From: Nyssa sinensis
Lineage: Eukaryota > Streptophyta > Magnoliopsida > Cornales > Nyssaceae
Assembly (NCBI GenBank): GCA_008638375.1
Contig: CM018032.1
Coordinates: forward strand, 4,002,501 to 4,066,500
Direction: 5' to 3'
DNA: 64,000 bases
Shown here: positions 25,390 to 37,678 of the stretch, piece after piece
Numbering within the stretch: the first letter of the stretch is position 1
Layout: each line of letters starts with the position of its first letter
The notes under the pieces: model-generated
The model's input: only the letters and a program-made list of their open reading frames with translations
Told to the model about the DNA's origin: nothing
Databases searched by the model: none
Made by a program: the position numbers and the translations under genes

Positions 25390-25840
25390 TGCGTCGTCCC
25401 ATCCATCACAGGTAAATCAGCCATCTTATTAATACTACTTCAGAGTGGAAGCAGAGTTGACCAAGTCTAACCCGTTAAACATAGACTAATTGGATGAGAT
25501 TCTAATCCCAAAATAAATCAGGGAGGGTGACCTTATGCACGACACCAACCATGGCACAGTATCCTCCTTTTATGGGGGAATCAACTGAGATCAAGGGAGC
25601 CATCTCTACGTCATCACCGACTACTTAAACACTAGGACCTTTGGTTCAAAGGTATGCTAGCTTTGGTATTTGTCTTACTATAACTCTTTACACTCAAAAT
25701 AGCATCATGCTAACTTGACCAACGGGGAACCTTTGGCCGGCACCACACTGGTGCCCTCTAACCTACTCCGATAGTCTTTTACCTTTCTTACAGGTGGACA
25801 CTCATTTGTGGAGGATTATTCTCTCATAAATTGGTGCTTT
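25390..25840 (+). mobile_element. Probable 5' LTR remnant and primer binding site of a Tat-like element
   Basis: A stretch with LTR-like composition ends near ATAAATTGGTGCTTTCATTG (about 25835-25855). This phrase commonly marks the LTR/primer-binding-site junction in plant gypsy elements. The coding remnants at 25915-29080 follow in the same orientation. No matching 3' LTR was found, so the boundaries are uncertain. Confidence 0.35.
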
Positions 25841-25914
25841 CATTGAGTGCTTAAGAGTCTTACACTCCAGATCCACTCCCAACATTTTGTTTAGAAAATT
25901 ACAATTGAAAATAT

Positions 25915-28900
25915 GACTGGCAACAATGGAAGGAAAGGATGAGGGTGTGGTGGTGCATCACACCTAACCTCTCACACATACAACTTAAAGAGACCTAAAC
26001 TAGAGAACAATCAAAAGCAGCAAAATAATCCTCAGTCGCCTGAGGAAGCTCAACATGATTTTGCCAACTTCTTCATCATGCAACTCAAAGAGATGGAGGA
26101 GTTCATACAATAACTTCACCGAAAAAATCATTGAGGTATGTTAGCAATGACTAATTACTGATAATCAAGAAGGGTCTGCAACCAAAAACCATGTGGGTGA
26201 TGATATGATTTAACTAAGCAATCATAACTCGCGGGTATCAACCAATGACCAAAACCAGCTACACACCAAAAGCATGGACCAAAGTCTGCACAGGAACTCC
26301 CCCTAAAACAGGGCTAATCATAATCAAGCATCAGTCTCCTAGTGATGACCTATCACGCTGGAAAGGGAGATTGAAGGAATCCTTACATGATCGAAAGATC
26401 AGGGAGAAGAATGGTTTCCGTCTTCACGAGCAATTAGAACATGATATAGTTAACTCCATGGGAAGTTTGCTTTCTAGGGAGATCTTGGAAAAAAGCCACT
26501 AAAAAAGTTCATGCTTCCTAGGTTTAAGTATTACGAGGGCATAACACACTCGGTCAGCCATCCAATCAACCATATTTTTCACTTCTGACAGGTTAAGGCT
26601 TTCTACGAGGGAGAAGACTTCCTATTTTGTACATTTCTTCCTTCCAGTTTAGAGGTTATGGCGTTGAACTGGTACCATAGCTTGGTACCTAGCTTGATCC
26701 GCAACTTTTTTGACTTATGTTCTGCATTTCTAGCGCAGTATTCAACCTGTTGATAAATTAGGAAAGATACAGAGCACCTCTTTACTATGTGGATGAAGAA
26801 AAATGAGTCCCTTTAAGACTATGTGAAAATATTCAAATAGGATATGGCGAGCATTGACCGATGTGATGACAAGCTCACCATGTTGGCATTTAGAAAGGGG
26901 ATCTTGACATCACATCCTCTTTTTGATTCGTTGGTAAAAAAGAAACCAAACAACACGGTTGAGGTTCTAATTCAAGTGTAAAGACATATTACACTCGAGG
27001 AAGAGAAAAAGAGTCTGACACGTCGATCCACGGACAAATGCCCCGCTAAAGACAACAAAGACTGTCTAGAAACCAATAAGGTGGTGGAGCAAAGATTATG
27101 GTTTTCTAAAAAGAAAATGGAGGAAAATCAATCAACAAAAGCCTATTACTTGCTCACCTTCCTGATCAATCAAATCCTACACTAGGTGAAAAACCAGCCT
27201 TTGGTAAAGAGGCCCTTTTCAATGAAAAGTGACCGAGCAAAAAAGAGCTTTGAGAAGTATTATTCCTTTCATCAAGGCAACGAGCACTACACCAGGGATT
27301 GCTAGGCCCTATGAGAGCACATCAAAGAGCTAGTCTCACAAGGGTACATGGATGAATTTGTCTAGAATGATGTCCAAACAAACCGCTCCGACGGCCAGAC
27401 AAAGAAAGATAAGAGTACCGACTGTGAAATAATCAATGTTCCCCATCACTACCCGATGAAGAGCTTCGGGTAGTAAACACTATCTTGGCAGCAACGCCAC
27501 CTAAGGGAGCATTGAATAAATAAAAGTAGATATAATGCAAAAAAAAAAAAGGCTAGGGAGGCGGCCTTAGCTAAAATCCTAGGTTTGTTTGCATCAAGAA
27601 AAACTCAAGACTTAACATTTTCAACCAAGGACCTATAATAAGTACACCTCCCTACTATGATGCCTTGGTTATTTCTGTTTAGATCGCTGATTGCTTGGTT
27701 CGCCGAGCATTACTAGATAATGACAGTGTAGTGAATCTTTCATTCTCACGTGAACTGGAAAAGATGGGGCTAAAAATATATTACCTCACCGCAAGGAAGA
27801 AGCACTAATGAGTTTCAGTGGGGCAGTATTGTATTCAAGGGGTAGCATAACACTACTCGTAGTGACTAGCCCAACCAATTTGATGATAGAGTTCCTAGTG
27901 GTAGTCGAACCATCTCTTTATAATGTCATCCTAAGGAGAACCTGGATCCATTAGATGGGTGCTGTAACTTCAACTCTACATTAGACCCTAAAATTTTCTA
28001 CCCCGAAAAGAAAGGAGAACCATCGGTGGAAGATGTCATTCGGAGGGATCATGTAACATCTAGAAACTATGCTATCACTGGGCAAAAAGAGTCTAATAAA
28101 GTAGCTCCGACGTCCGCTCTCACCTAAGAAACAAAAGGGATAATGGAGACGAATTAACAATTACAAAACTGGGGTCCAGTTAGTGTCAATGACTCCTTGG
28201 AGTTGGACCCCACATATGATGAGACCCAAATGAACCCGACAGAAAAATATATAGAGCTAATCCAGCTGGACCCGTCCAGACTAGAAAGGATAGCTCGAAT
28301 CAGGACAGGGCTCAACAACATTGAAAGAGATAATTTCATCTATTTCTTTTGGGAAAATCAGGATATTTTTGCTTAGTCGGCCCAAGACATGCGTAGAATT
28401 GACCACTAGGTCATTTTTCATAAACTATTTGTAAATCTAGATTGGATGAAGGTCTGTCACAAGAAGAGTCCTTTCTCTCTCGAGCGAAATTAGGCTATAA
28501 AAAAAGAAGTAAAAAAGTTGCTTAAAGTGTGATTCGTCCGAGAAGTGAGATTTTCGTACTAGTTGGCCAACGAAATGGTTGTGCCAAAAAAGAATAGAAA
28601 GTGGAAGGTCTGCATGGAGACCTCAACAAGGCCTGCCCAAAGAATAGTTACCCACTACCAAAGATCAATCAAATGGTAGATGCGACCTCGGGTCATAAAC
28701 TCCTTAGCTTCATGGATGCCTATTCGGGGTATCACTAGATCCTTATGCATGAACTTGATTAAGAAACAACATCCTTATTATTGAATATGAGATCTTCTAT
28801 TATCAAGTCATGCCTTTCGGGTTAAAGAATGTTGGGGCAAGTACTAAAGTTTAGTCAATATGGTTTTTCAAGACCAAATTGGGAAAACCATGGAGGTATA

Positions 28901-29085
28901 GGTGACGGATCACAACATTGAACAGGTTATTATCCTGCACATTAAACAAGTGTCAACCATTTTCAAAATTTTAAGGAAAAATAAGAAGTTTGAGTGGACC
29001 AAGGAGTCTAAAGAGGCTTTCTAGAAGCTAAAGCAGTACCTAGCCACTCCTCCACTACTCTCAAAACCTATCATAGGATAGATAT
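25915..29085 (+). pseudogene. Decayed Tat-lineage Ty3/gypsy gag-pol
   Basis: Fragments appear in the expected order. The gag capsid is at about 26500-27010 (including NWYHSLVPSLIRNF and ITLEEEKKS). A zinc-knuckle-like segment is at about 27255-27360 (YYSFHQGNEHYTRDC, stop, KELVSQGYMDEFV). A protease-like LLDNDSVVNLSF follows at about 27700. RT is at about 28570-28850 (KWKVCM, LNKACPKNSYPLPKI, LLSFMDAYSGYH), then a jump to an RNase H-proximal piece at 28960-29085 (FEWTKESKEAF, KQYLATPPLLSKPI). The catalytic YVDD region of RT is missing, consistent with an internal deletion near 28870-28960. Stops are frequent. The order and motifs match the Tat/Ogre-type lineage. Confidence 0.75.
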
Positions 29086-29089
29086 ACCA

Positions 29090-29660
29090 TTTCTCAATTT
29101 GTGTATATGAATTTGAAAGAAAAGGTGGAAAGGAATGATGTAATTTGTGGATGACTTAGGACAAACTTATCCCAAATCTTGATGGATTTGAGTTGCTTTT
29201 ATCTTATTCATGTTTTTAATTAAAATAAAATAAAAAAACTGACCTTACTCATTTTTTTTTATAATTCTAGTGGGTCAATTTAAGAAAAAAAACTCTCAAA
29301 AATTTTACATTTCTATATATAAATATTTTTTCTTAGTTCAACATTGCTATCTACGTGGCTTTGCTTGTGTAGGCAGAAATAGGTCTTCTAAAGTTACAAC
29401 TTGTGAAGCAACAGAGAAAACTTTTTCATACAAACGCTCATTTGCATGGTTCCTATTTATTCTTTTTTGACGAGACCAAAATTTTATTTTAGGGAGATAA
29501 ATATTTTGTTATATAAATATTTGATCATAAATTTTAAAATTGAAAAAGGAAAACTTAAACTTTTAATATGTAACTAAATTTATTGATATAAAGAAATTTA
29601 TAAATTATGTAGTACCCAATAAAAAAAAAAAAGGTGACATCATCAAACTTGGAGGCCAAT
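29090..29660. other. AT-rich stretch, no gene seen
   Basis: This is non-coding AT-rich sequence between the decayed gypsy body and the GA microsatellite. Nothing was recognised. Confidence 0.4.
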
Positions 29661-29667
29661 TTTTTTT

Positions 29668-29700
29668 TTTTCTATATAAACACTCTTCATATGCCACATC
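29668..29700 (+). promoter_or_regulatory. TATA-box-like promoter sequence upstream of the GA tract
   Basis: TCTATATAAACACTC, followed within about 30 bases by CACATCCACACACAAG and a GA-rich tract, has the look of a plant core promoter and 5' leader. No convincing coding sequence follows: the reading from the ATG at 29835 stops after about 20 codons. It may be a promoter remnant or a chance match. Confidence 0.25.
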
Positions 29701-29708
29701 CACACACA

Positions 29709-29815
<107 letters not shown>

Positions 29816-30113
29816 ACAAGAAAGAAAGAAAGAAAATGAGAAGCAGGCGTAAGAGCTTTCTACAACTCTACTCTATATATAAGCTATTATATCATATGTA
29901 ATATATATGATGAATTTGAGTTTACAAATCCAATTCAAGTTTATTATATTTAATTTATTAAAACTTTTGATGAAGGTACTAAAATGGATATATAAATGAA
30001 ATTAATTAGAAAAATTGGTAACAGGTTTAAGGGTGATCCAATTAAGGATTTAATATATTTAAACTCAGTATTATTAGTTGTAACTTGTTTGGTAATTAAG
30101 ATTTCATATATAT

Positions 30114-30352
30114 TGTAATTTGACCCCTAAATTTTAAATAATTATAACTTAACCCCTAAACTTTTTCATTTTTACAAAATGGCCCATGAACTTTTTGATA
30201 TTTACAAAATAATCCTAAACTTTTATGTATTTGTGAAAAAGTCTCTGAAGTCTTCAGTAATTATGAAATTGCCCCTATATTTTTAGATAATTACAAAAGT
30301 ATCCCAAGTTCTTATAAAATTTTCTCAAAAACACCCCTAACTTTTAATATAG
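30114..30352. repeat. Degenerate tandem repeat of about 31-33 bp
   Basis: About seven imperfect units of the form 'AATTACAAAATNGCCCCTAAACTTTT' type (quoted in consensus form) follow each other, with CCCCTAAA or CCCATGAAC blocks spaced by about 31-33 bases. Such arrays are common inside plant gypsy LTRs. It lies at the left end of the proposed split LTR. Confidence 0.55.
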
Positions 30353-31317
30353 TAGAACAAAGTGATTTTTCAGCCAAAAAAGACTATTTTGAGTATTTTT
30401 AATATTCTGAACTCAAATACGAGGTCTATTTTAGCAAAATAAATTCTTAAAAATATTATTTATATTCTAATTAATTACAAATATGTCCTAATAAATTAAA
30501 TAAATTTCTAAAAGGCTACAATAATTTCAAAATTGCCTATTTTGGAATTTTTTCGACGTTGTAAAACTAATTTTGTGGTTTGTTTGAATGATGGGACTCA
30601 ATGAGAAAACATTTGAGCCTAGAGTACACTAAGAAAAACTAAATAAATGGTCAAAGATGAGCTCGAGAATTTAGATAAAATAATTATTGTAAACTTCAAA
30701 TTTAAACAGGTATAAAAGCCTAAATAAACAAGGATATTGGGACCTATCAAGAATATGGAAACTGAGAATAAAGATTAAATTCCCATAATATGAGATATGT
30801 TCGATTTAGATGAAAGAAATAGAAGGTTTGTAAAACTATCAAATGGATAGGTGAGTAATTTGGTACTCTGAAGTAGAGATCTTTATACTTTGTTTTATGA
30901 ATGCATCTTGAAAATAATTCTTAAATATTGGTTTGATTGAAAAGTTATATGATTGCAAAGAATTGTTTGAAAACATATATTTGAAATGTGATATGATACA
31001 ATCTAATTGGAAGTACATTTGATGAAAACCCATGAATTCCTATTTGACAAATGTTATATTTTCATAATGCCACTACTTGGATGGTTGATTTGTTAGTCCC
31101 ACTAGGGGGACCTTATATCTATCATAAAGCCTGGGAATTAGTAATGTAAGAACTTATTGATGCTACCTCAAAAGATACCATCTAGATGACACTGCTTGGG
31201 GATGCACTATTTGTATCTGTATTTGAATCTGTATCTGTGTGCAGTACGAAGTTAATCAGGTCCAATCTATTATTTGATCTACAGTAATGCCCATCTGTTA
31301 TTTACAAAATTATTATC

Positions 31318-31322
31318 GCTTT
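31318..31322. repeat. Target-site duplication GCTTT (left)
   Basis: The five bases GCTTT directly before the 5' LTR are identical to 41921-41925 directly after the 3' LTR. This is the 5-bp duplication expected from a Ty3/gypsy integrase. Confidence 0.93.
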
Positions 31323-31897
31323 TGATACGCCATAAAGTGACATACCAATCTCCACATGACACATGTACACATAGAACAGACAGAGCTCGTCTATCCAGAT
31401 CAAGTTTATATATGGACTCCAGAGCTTGTTAGCTTGGAAACCCGGCACAACCTCCGCACTCACTTTCAGCTCAGAAGGCATCGTGCCCATACACAAGGGG
31501 ATCCCGAACTAGTTGTCGCCTCAGGTACCCTACCGAGCTAAAGAAAAAGAAATAATATGCAACAAGGAAACTGCCACTCATGGATGTCTTTCACCTCTTA
31601 TGGAGCGCAGTGTTCAACATGGTAACTACCATTCTTTGACAATCAAATCCCTACTTTCACGAGGTCGAATCCTAATCAACTTAGAAGAATCTGTAACCTA
31701 TAAATTGAACCCTAAGGTGCACTTTTTAATAGATAGTCATTCAATTACTCTCAATTACAGTCTTTCCTTTATTTTTATTAACTTTATCATCGGAATGGCT
31801 ACCACCGGAGCTAACCCAATGGCCCTCTGATCTTATTCTTTGAGTGTTCGACAGGCGACGAAGAACGGAGCCCCACTAACCAAAAAGTGCAGCATCA
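31323..31897 (+). repeat. 5' LTR of the Tat element
   Basis: This 575-bp direct repeat begins TGATACGCC and ends GCAGCATCA. It pairs with 41346-41920, which is the same length. Short open frames on both strands in it are not genes. Confidence 0.95.
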
Positions 31898-31900
31898 GTT

Positions 31901-31918
31901 TGGTGCCGTCTGTGGGAA
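31901..31918 (+). other. Primer binding site of the Tat element
   Basis: TGGTGCCGTCTGTGGGAA lies three bases after the 5' LTR. It is a one-base variant of the TGGCGCCGTCTGTGGGAA phrase usual at this place in plant Tat elements, where a tRNA 3' end primes minus-strand DNA synthesis. I did not match it to a specific tRNA. Confidence 0.8.
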
Positions 31919-31986
31919 GTGAAGATCGTTTCTTGCTAAGTTCTTTTCTCTACAAACAAGATTACTGTCTTGCTCACTGAAAGACC

Positions 31987-33420
31987 ATGGCTCCCAATCT
32001 TCGTCCAAGGAAGAACCTTCAAAACCCTCCAAATTGGCCACCTGCAGGAAGAGGAAAGGCACAAGCATCGGATCCCATGCAGCAGCAACTCGATCAAGCC
32101 CAATAACAAACCAATCAGATGCAGGAGCAACTCCTTACCATCTCTAGAACTCTGGCGTTGCTTACCTAGGGTCCTTGGGGAAACTCCACTCATCCTCCCA
32201 TTAGCACAGCTAATGCGAGGGCACAACCTCTTGCCACCACTATGGGTGGAGGACCCCATACGGAGACTCCGAGTGAGCAACCGGTGCACCCCCAAGGCAC
32301 CACTTAGATGGGAGGAGACCCCCAACCATCCATTGCCGCCGACAAGGGGATGCCGGCCTTTAATCTAGCCATTCACTACCAGAGTGAGACTAAGGTTCCG
32401 ACTCCGGCAGCCTCGGGGGCTAACCTAGCACCGCATGAGTTTCAGCCTCAAGCGGCACCAGTTCCCCCAGTCCAGGAAAGCTAACACTCTCTTCCTATTG
32501 ATAGGACAGAATTGTCCCATCAATATAGGCACTGAGGCGGCAAGGCAAGGCAAGGCCTGTCACAACCACTATAGCCTAAGGCCCCATAAAGGGTCGAAGA
32601 AAGAGCAAACTCTATGGACCATACTACTATTACTAAAGGTGCATACCTCACTCCAGAGCAAGATGAGCTAGCCAAGCTGCTCGGAAAGTTTACTACACCA
32701 TTCAACCCTGTTATAATGGCAAAAGAGCGGCCAAAGAAATTCATTGTCCCAAAGTTCACTCTGTACGACGGGACTGGGGACCCAGGGGACTATCTTTCTC
32801 ATTATAAGCATACCATGGCACTACATGGATCCATAAATGCCTTCATGTGCCGCACCTTTGTGACCAGCCTCAAGGGCACTGCTCTGAAGTGGTTTCACAG
32901 CCTCCCTCAGAATTCTGTTGTTAGTTTCTATGAGCTCAACAAGCGGTTCCTTGACCGGTTCATGACCAGCACAAGGTTGAGGAAAGGGCCAGAGTTTCTG
33001 TTAAACATAAAATAATCTAGATGAGAGTCACTTTGAGAGTACATTGCGCACTTCAACGCCAAACTCACAGAAATCACAGATTGCATTCCAAGCTTTCTGG
33101 TAGCCGCCCTGACCTCTGGCTTAGTGTTAGAGGGTTTTCATGATTCTTTAACGAAAAGCCCTCCTGCTGACATGGCAGCACTCATGGAACGAGTCAGAAA
33201 GTACATAAACCTGGAGGAAGCAAAGATAACCTCCCAAAAAATTAAAGAACATGCCCAGAAGGATGATCATAAGAAAGACTCCAGCGTAACCAAAAAAAGG
33301 GTCAGGAGTCCCAATAAAAGAACGACATCCAGGACACCGGGCAACACTAGTACTAGAAGGTACAATGCCTACACTCCTCTGAACGTTTCCTTAATTCATA
33401 TACTTCGGTAGGTCCAAGCC
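31987..33420 (+). pseudogene. gag of the Tat element (interrupted)
   Basis: The reading frame starts MAPNLRPRKNLQNPPNWPP at 31987 and is the same frame as the open pieces 32614-33015 and 33124-33411. The capsid core is intact in places: FTLYDGTGDPGDYLSHYKH, MALHGS, LKGTALKWFHSLP, SFYELNKRFLDRF. Then LEGFHDSLTKSPPADMAALM leads into a lysine/arginine-rich tail. In-frame stops occur soon after the start (about 32104), at 33013 and after 33411. Gag would form the virus-like particle coat. No frameshift is needed to reach the protease part. Confidence 0.85.
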
Positions 33421-34332
33421 TGTGAAAATCTAAAGTGGCCCGAGCCACTAAAGAGTAATCCCGATACTGGGGACCATAATAAGTACTGCAACTTTCATAA
33501 AGACCACGGGCATACTACCGATGAATGTAGAGCCCTCAAACAGGAGATCGAATAACTCATCAAGAGAAGACGACTGCGGAAGTTTGTCAAACAGGACGAG
33601 AGGTAGAACCTCCGTAATGACAGGCCACAATAGAGGAGGCAAGAATAGAGGCCCGAACAGAGGGATGGATGGAATAAGCCAAAACAACAAAACAATCAGG
33701 TCATTTTCGTCCTCCACGCTGATAGCCCAGTCATAGGGATGTCCAACCGAGCAAGAAAACGTTACGCTCGGGAGGCTAGGACTACTCCTAACATCCTCCA
33801 AATCTCAGCTGTCGAGAAAAGGCTAAAGTCGGTGCCCGAGATCCAGTTCTCAGATCAAGATTTTGCAAGGGTGCACTGCCCTCACAATGGCACCCTTGTT
33901 ATCTCACTCAAAATTGCCAATTTTGATATCTGAAGAGTCTTGGTAGATATAGGGAGCTCTGCCAACGTACTATTCTATGAGCCTCTCAAGCACATGAAGC
34001 TCAACCCCAATGACGTCAAACCCACCACCGTAGTAATGGTAGGATTTGACGGGAACCTCAGCACCCCGTTGGGGAGGATTGACCTTCCTACAACAGCAAG
34101 AGAGGGAGACGGTCAGAAGACCATAATATCAGAATACATGGTCCTAGATTCCAAGTCCCCTTACAATGTTATCATCGGAAGGCCTTGGCTTCATCAAATG
34201 GGAACGGTCACCTCGAACCTCCATCAATGCCTGAAGTATGTGCATAACAATGTAGTCCATTCTATCAGAGGGTACCAGCCAACTGCCCGAGAGTGCCACG
34301 CTTTCGCACTAAGAGAAAGGGCTCACAAATAG
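33421..34332 (+). pseudogene. gag zinc-knuckle-like end and aspartic protease
   Basis: This continues the gag frame. The segment YCNFHKDHGHTTDECRALKQ (about 33484-33543) is the C-x2-H-type knuckle seen at the end of Tat gag. Next come RKRYAREARTTPN and the conserved 'CPHNGTLVI' segment. The protease active site reads VLVDIGSSANVLFYE at about 33937-33981; the family norm is D-T/N-G-S-S, so the second active-site residue is changed to isoleucine. A downstream YNVIIGRPWLHQM (about 34165-34203) is the typical flap/substrate-side motif. Stops interrupt at several points (for example before RVLVD). Confidence 0.85.
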
Positions 34333-34676
34333 CAATCACAGGATTCTTGTGAAGGCTGGAGGCCAGACCTCTCTAACCTTCATGAGAGCGAGGAGTGCCC
34401 CTCCAGAATTAATGAACCTCTAAGCCCTAGGGGAAGGGATAGCAGAGCTAATCCAATAGAAGACCCCATCAAAGTACTTATCAATCCCAACGGAAGAGGA
34501 TAATACTTGCAGATCGGCTTAGACCTATCGCCCTCCGAACAGAAAGAAATGGTGAAATTTCTAAAGACAACTTCTCGATGTTTGCTTGGGAAACTAAAGA
34601 TATGGAAGGGATAGACCCTAGCTTTATCTCCCACAAACTAATGATCGATCCTGACTACCCTCCTGTAAGATAAAAA

Positions 34677-35320
34677 ATGAGGACATTTGCTCTAGAGCGC
34701 CACAAGATCATTAACGAAGAAGTGCAGAGGTTGTTGGACACCAAAATGATTGGGGAGGTGTTCTATCTAGAATGGCTTGCCAATATCATTCTTGTCAAGA
34801 AGAAAAATGGCAAATGGAGGGTGTGCATCGACTATACCGACCTCAACAAAGCCTATCCCAAAGACAACATCTCCTTCCCGAGGATAGACCAACTAGTTGA
34901 CGTAACGGCAGGCTACGAACTCATGAGCTTCATGGACGTCTATTTGGGGTATAACCAGATCTAGATGTAGCCTCCAAACCAAGAAAAGACAACTTTCATA
35001 TCTAAACAAGGTCTCTATTGCTATAAAGTGATGTCGTTCGGTCTGAAAAATGTTGGGGCCACATATCAACGTCTGGTAAACAAGATGTTCAGCCCTATGA
35101 TCGGTGATACAATAGAAATTTATATAAATGACATGCTAGTCAAAAGCTTACAGAAGAGCAGCCACATCCAGCATCTAAGCTAGACATTCGATATCCTAAA
35201 ACAACATAGGATGAAATTGAATCCCTTGAAATGCACCTTCGGTGTAACCAAGGGAAAGTTCTTGGGTTTTCTGGTTTCTTAAAGGGGTATTGAAGCAGAC
35301 CCTACACAGATCAAGCCTTA
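34677..35320 (+). pseudogene. Reverse transcriptase of the Tat element (frameshifted, stops)
   Basis: The RT reads in a different frame from gag-protease, so a frame change lies between 34332 and 34677. Motifs in order are NIILVKKKNGKWRVCIDYTD, LNKAYPKDNISFPRIDQLVD, LMSFMDVYLGYNQI, then stops, FISKQGLYCYKVMSFGLKN, GATYQRLVNKMF, and the catalytic box IYINDMLVKS, where the family has YVDDM. The first aspartate of the YxDD pair is therefore asparagine, which by itself should abolish polymerisation. Thumb text LNPLKCTFGVTKGKFLGFLVS follows before another frame change at about 35320. Confidence 0.88.
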
Positions 35321-36200
35321 ATCAAGTTGGAGTCACTGAAGGCTAAGAAAGACATTCAGGCCTTAAACGGGAGGGTTGCAGCTCTGAACCGATTTATCTC
35401 CAAATCTACCAATCGCTGCCTTCCATTCTTCAAAGCCTTGAGGGGGAATAAGGCCTTACAATGGTCTGACGAATGTGAGAAAGCCTTTCAAGAATTGAAG
35501 CAGTATCTAGCTTCCCCCGAACTCCTGTCGAAGCCAATCTAAGGAGAAAAATTGCTCCTCTATCTTGCGGTATCAGAAAATGTTATCAGTTCTATGTTGG
35601 TCAGATAGGACAGAAGAGTCTAGAAGCCCATATTCTACGTAAGCAAGGCAGTTTTAGACACAGAGAAAAGGTATCCAAAGATTGAAAAGCTAGCCTTCGC
35701 TCTAATAATCTCTGCCCGAAAGCTTCGACCTTACTTCCAGGCGCATCATATTAAGATCCCAACCGCCTATCCACTAAGGTCAATATTATGAAAGCCTGAG
35801 GTCTCTGGGTGCCTAGTTAAGTGGTCTGTGGAATTAAGAGAATTTGATATATCCTACATACCAGGGACTTCCATCAAAGGGCAAACATTGGCAGATTTCA
35901 TCACAGAATTTACTCCAACACTACACAGTAAAGTACAGCTTGATGAAAGCCCCGCTGTACGGCAGTTCTACACCGATGGATCATCCACTGATAGAGGTTC
36001 CGGTGTTGGCATGGTGCTACGGTCCCCTAAGGGACTGGTAGTAGAGAAGGGGGTTAGCTTGGGGTTCAGAGCTTCCAACAATGAAGCCGAGTACGAGGCC
36101 CTCATCCTCGGAATGAAACTAGCTCTGGAACACGATGCTCAAAATCTCAAAGTTTTTTTCTGACTCCTAACTCTGGTAAGCCAAATTCTGGGAGAATTTT
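35321..36200 (+). pseudogene. RNase H region of the Tat element
   Basis: A third frame carries ALNGRVAALNRFISKSTNRC and ALQWSDECEKAFQELKQYLA, which is the RT-RNase H connection. After stops comes the RNase H domain with FYTDGSSTDRGSGVGMVL and SNNEAEYEALILGMKLAL (about 35960-36130). The first acidic residue (TDGSS) and the glutamate (EAEYEAL) are kept, but the region ends at a stop at about 36161. The second, archaeal-type RNase H arrangement with LALEHDAQNL is typical of Tat elements. Confidence 0.82.
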
Positions 36201-36235
36201 CCATCAAAGATGAGATAATGCTCTGATACTCAGAG

Positions 36236-37650
36236 TTGGTAAACTTGTTAAAACACTCCTTTCATGAATTTGCCATCCAAAAAATTGAGAAAGGCCAGAA
36301 CTCCAAGGCTGATGCCTTGGCAAACATGACCTCCCATCTCAAACCAAAAAGAGATTTAACTCTGAAAATCTCTCACCAATCGAGCCCAAGTATCAATGAG
36401 GTCCAGTCTTCACGAGTTTCTAAACAAACTCAAAACTGGATGACTTCTATCCTCCGATATATAAAAGAAGGGCTGCTCACAGAAGACAAGAACCAAGCCC
36501 GAAGAATCCAAATCATTGTAGCTTGGTACCTAGTTCTAAATAGGAAACTTTACCGAAGATCCTATACACAACCTCTGTTGCGGTGCCTATCCCTAGAGGA
36601 ATCTCAATATGTTATGGTAGAAATACACGAAGGAATCTGCAGCAACCACTGAACCCTAACTCAGGGCTACTATTGGCCCAGCATGTTGAAGCAAGCCAAG
36701 GATTACATCCGAAAATGCGACAAATGCCAAAGGTTCACCCCATATCAGCACCAACCCTACCATGAGCTCATTCATATCGCCAGCCCATGGCCCTTCACTC
36801 AATGGGGGATGGACATTATAGGGCCGCTGCCAAAAGCCACTCCGAATAGAAGGTACCTTCTGGTAGCTATTGATTATTTCTCCAAGTGGGCAGAGGCCGA
36901 GCCCCTAACTAACATCACAGAACTGAAAGTAAAGAGCTTCACATGGAAAACATAATCTACAGGTTTGGCATACCTCGTGTCATCATTTCAGACAATGGTA
37001 CGCAGTTTGCAAGTAAGATTTTTAAGAAATTTTATGAAAACTTGCGCATCAGTCATCACTTCGCTTCGCCAGGGCATCCCCAAGCCAACGGGCAATCCGA
37101 AGTCACCAACCACACAATTCTTGATGCCATTAAGAAAAGGATAGAAGGTGCCAAGGGAAGATGGGTTGAAGAACTCCCTGGCGTGCTCTGGACTTACAAA
37201 ACTACAGGAAAAACACCAACTTCTAAAACTCCGTTTTCACTTGCCTACGGCTAGGAAGTAGTGATTTCTGTCGCAAGTGGCATGCCAACCTTGAGGACGG
37301 AAGCTTTCGACCAACAAGCTAGTGACCATCAACATGCAGAAAACCTAGACCTACTTGAAGAAAAGCAAGATCAAGCTAGGATCGAGATGGAAGCATACCA
37401 GCATAGGATGGTCAATAGCTCCAAACAGGGAATAAGGCCCCTCAGTTTCCAGCTCGGGGATCTCGTCCTGAGAAGTGTATTCCCGAACACAAAGGATCCC
37501 ACCATGGGAAAACTCTCACCCAATTGAGAAAGCCCGTACAGGGTAACAAAGATTGTCAGGCCTACTACGTACTGGTTAGAAGACATAGCTGGGAAGCCGA
37601 TGCCCAGGCCATGGAATATAAAACACTTACAAAAATACTATCAATAAGAA
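36236..37650 (+). pseudogene. Integrase of the Tat element (frameshifted)
   Basis: The N-terminal part (36236-36955) includes the zinc-binding end KAKDYIRKCDKCQRF-type segment (DYIRKCDKCQRF at about 36701-36736) and the start of the catalytic core (WGMDIIGPLPKATPNRRYLL, VAIDYFSKWAEAEPL). A frame change near 36945 moves to the piece 36943-37254 (FGIPRVIISDNGTQFASKIF, PGHPQANGQSEVTN). The catalytic triad is recognisable as D (MDIIG), D (SDNGTQF) and E (GQSEVTN). The C-terminal part (37261-37527 and beyond) has LGDLVLRSVFPN and the end WLEDIAGKPMPRPWN. Stops remain at 37252 and 37525. Confidence 0.87.
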
Positions 37651-37678
37651 TTATCTCTTTATTTTTTCAAAGTGTTCC

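Larger units (their letters stand above)
30114..31322 (+). mobile_element. Left half of an older LTR split by the Tat insertion
   Basis: The stretch begins TGTAATTTGACCCC and carries text typical of plant gypsy LTRs, including 'GATGACACTGCTTGGGGATG' near 31184-31203. It stops exactly at the target duplication GCTTT of the Tat element, and LTR-type text resumes at 41926 and ends GGTTCGGGATGTGACA at 43266. I infer one LTR interrupted by the Tat element. The left boundary is uncertain because no flanking duplication was found. Confidence 0.45.
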
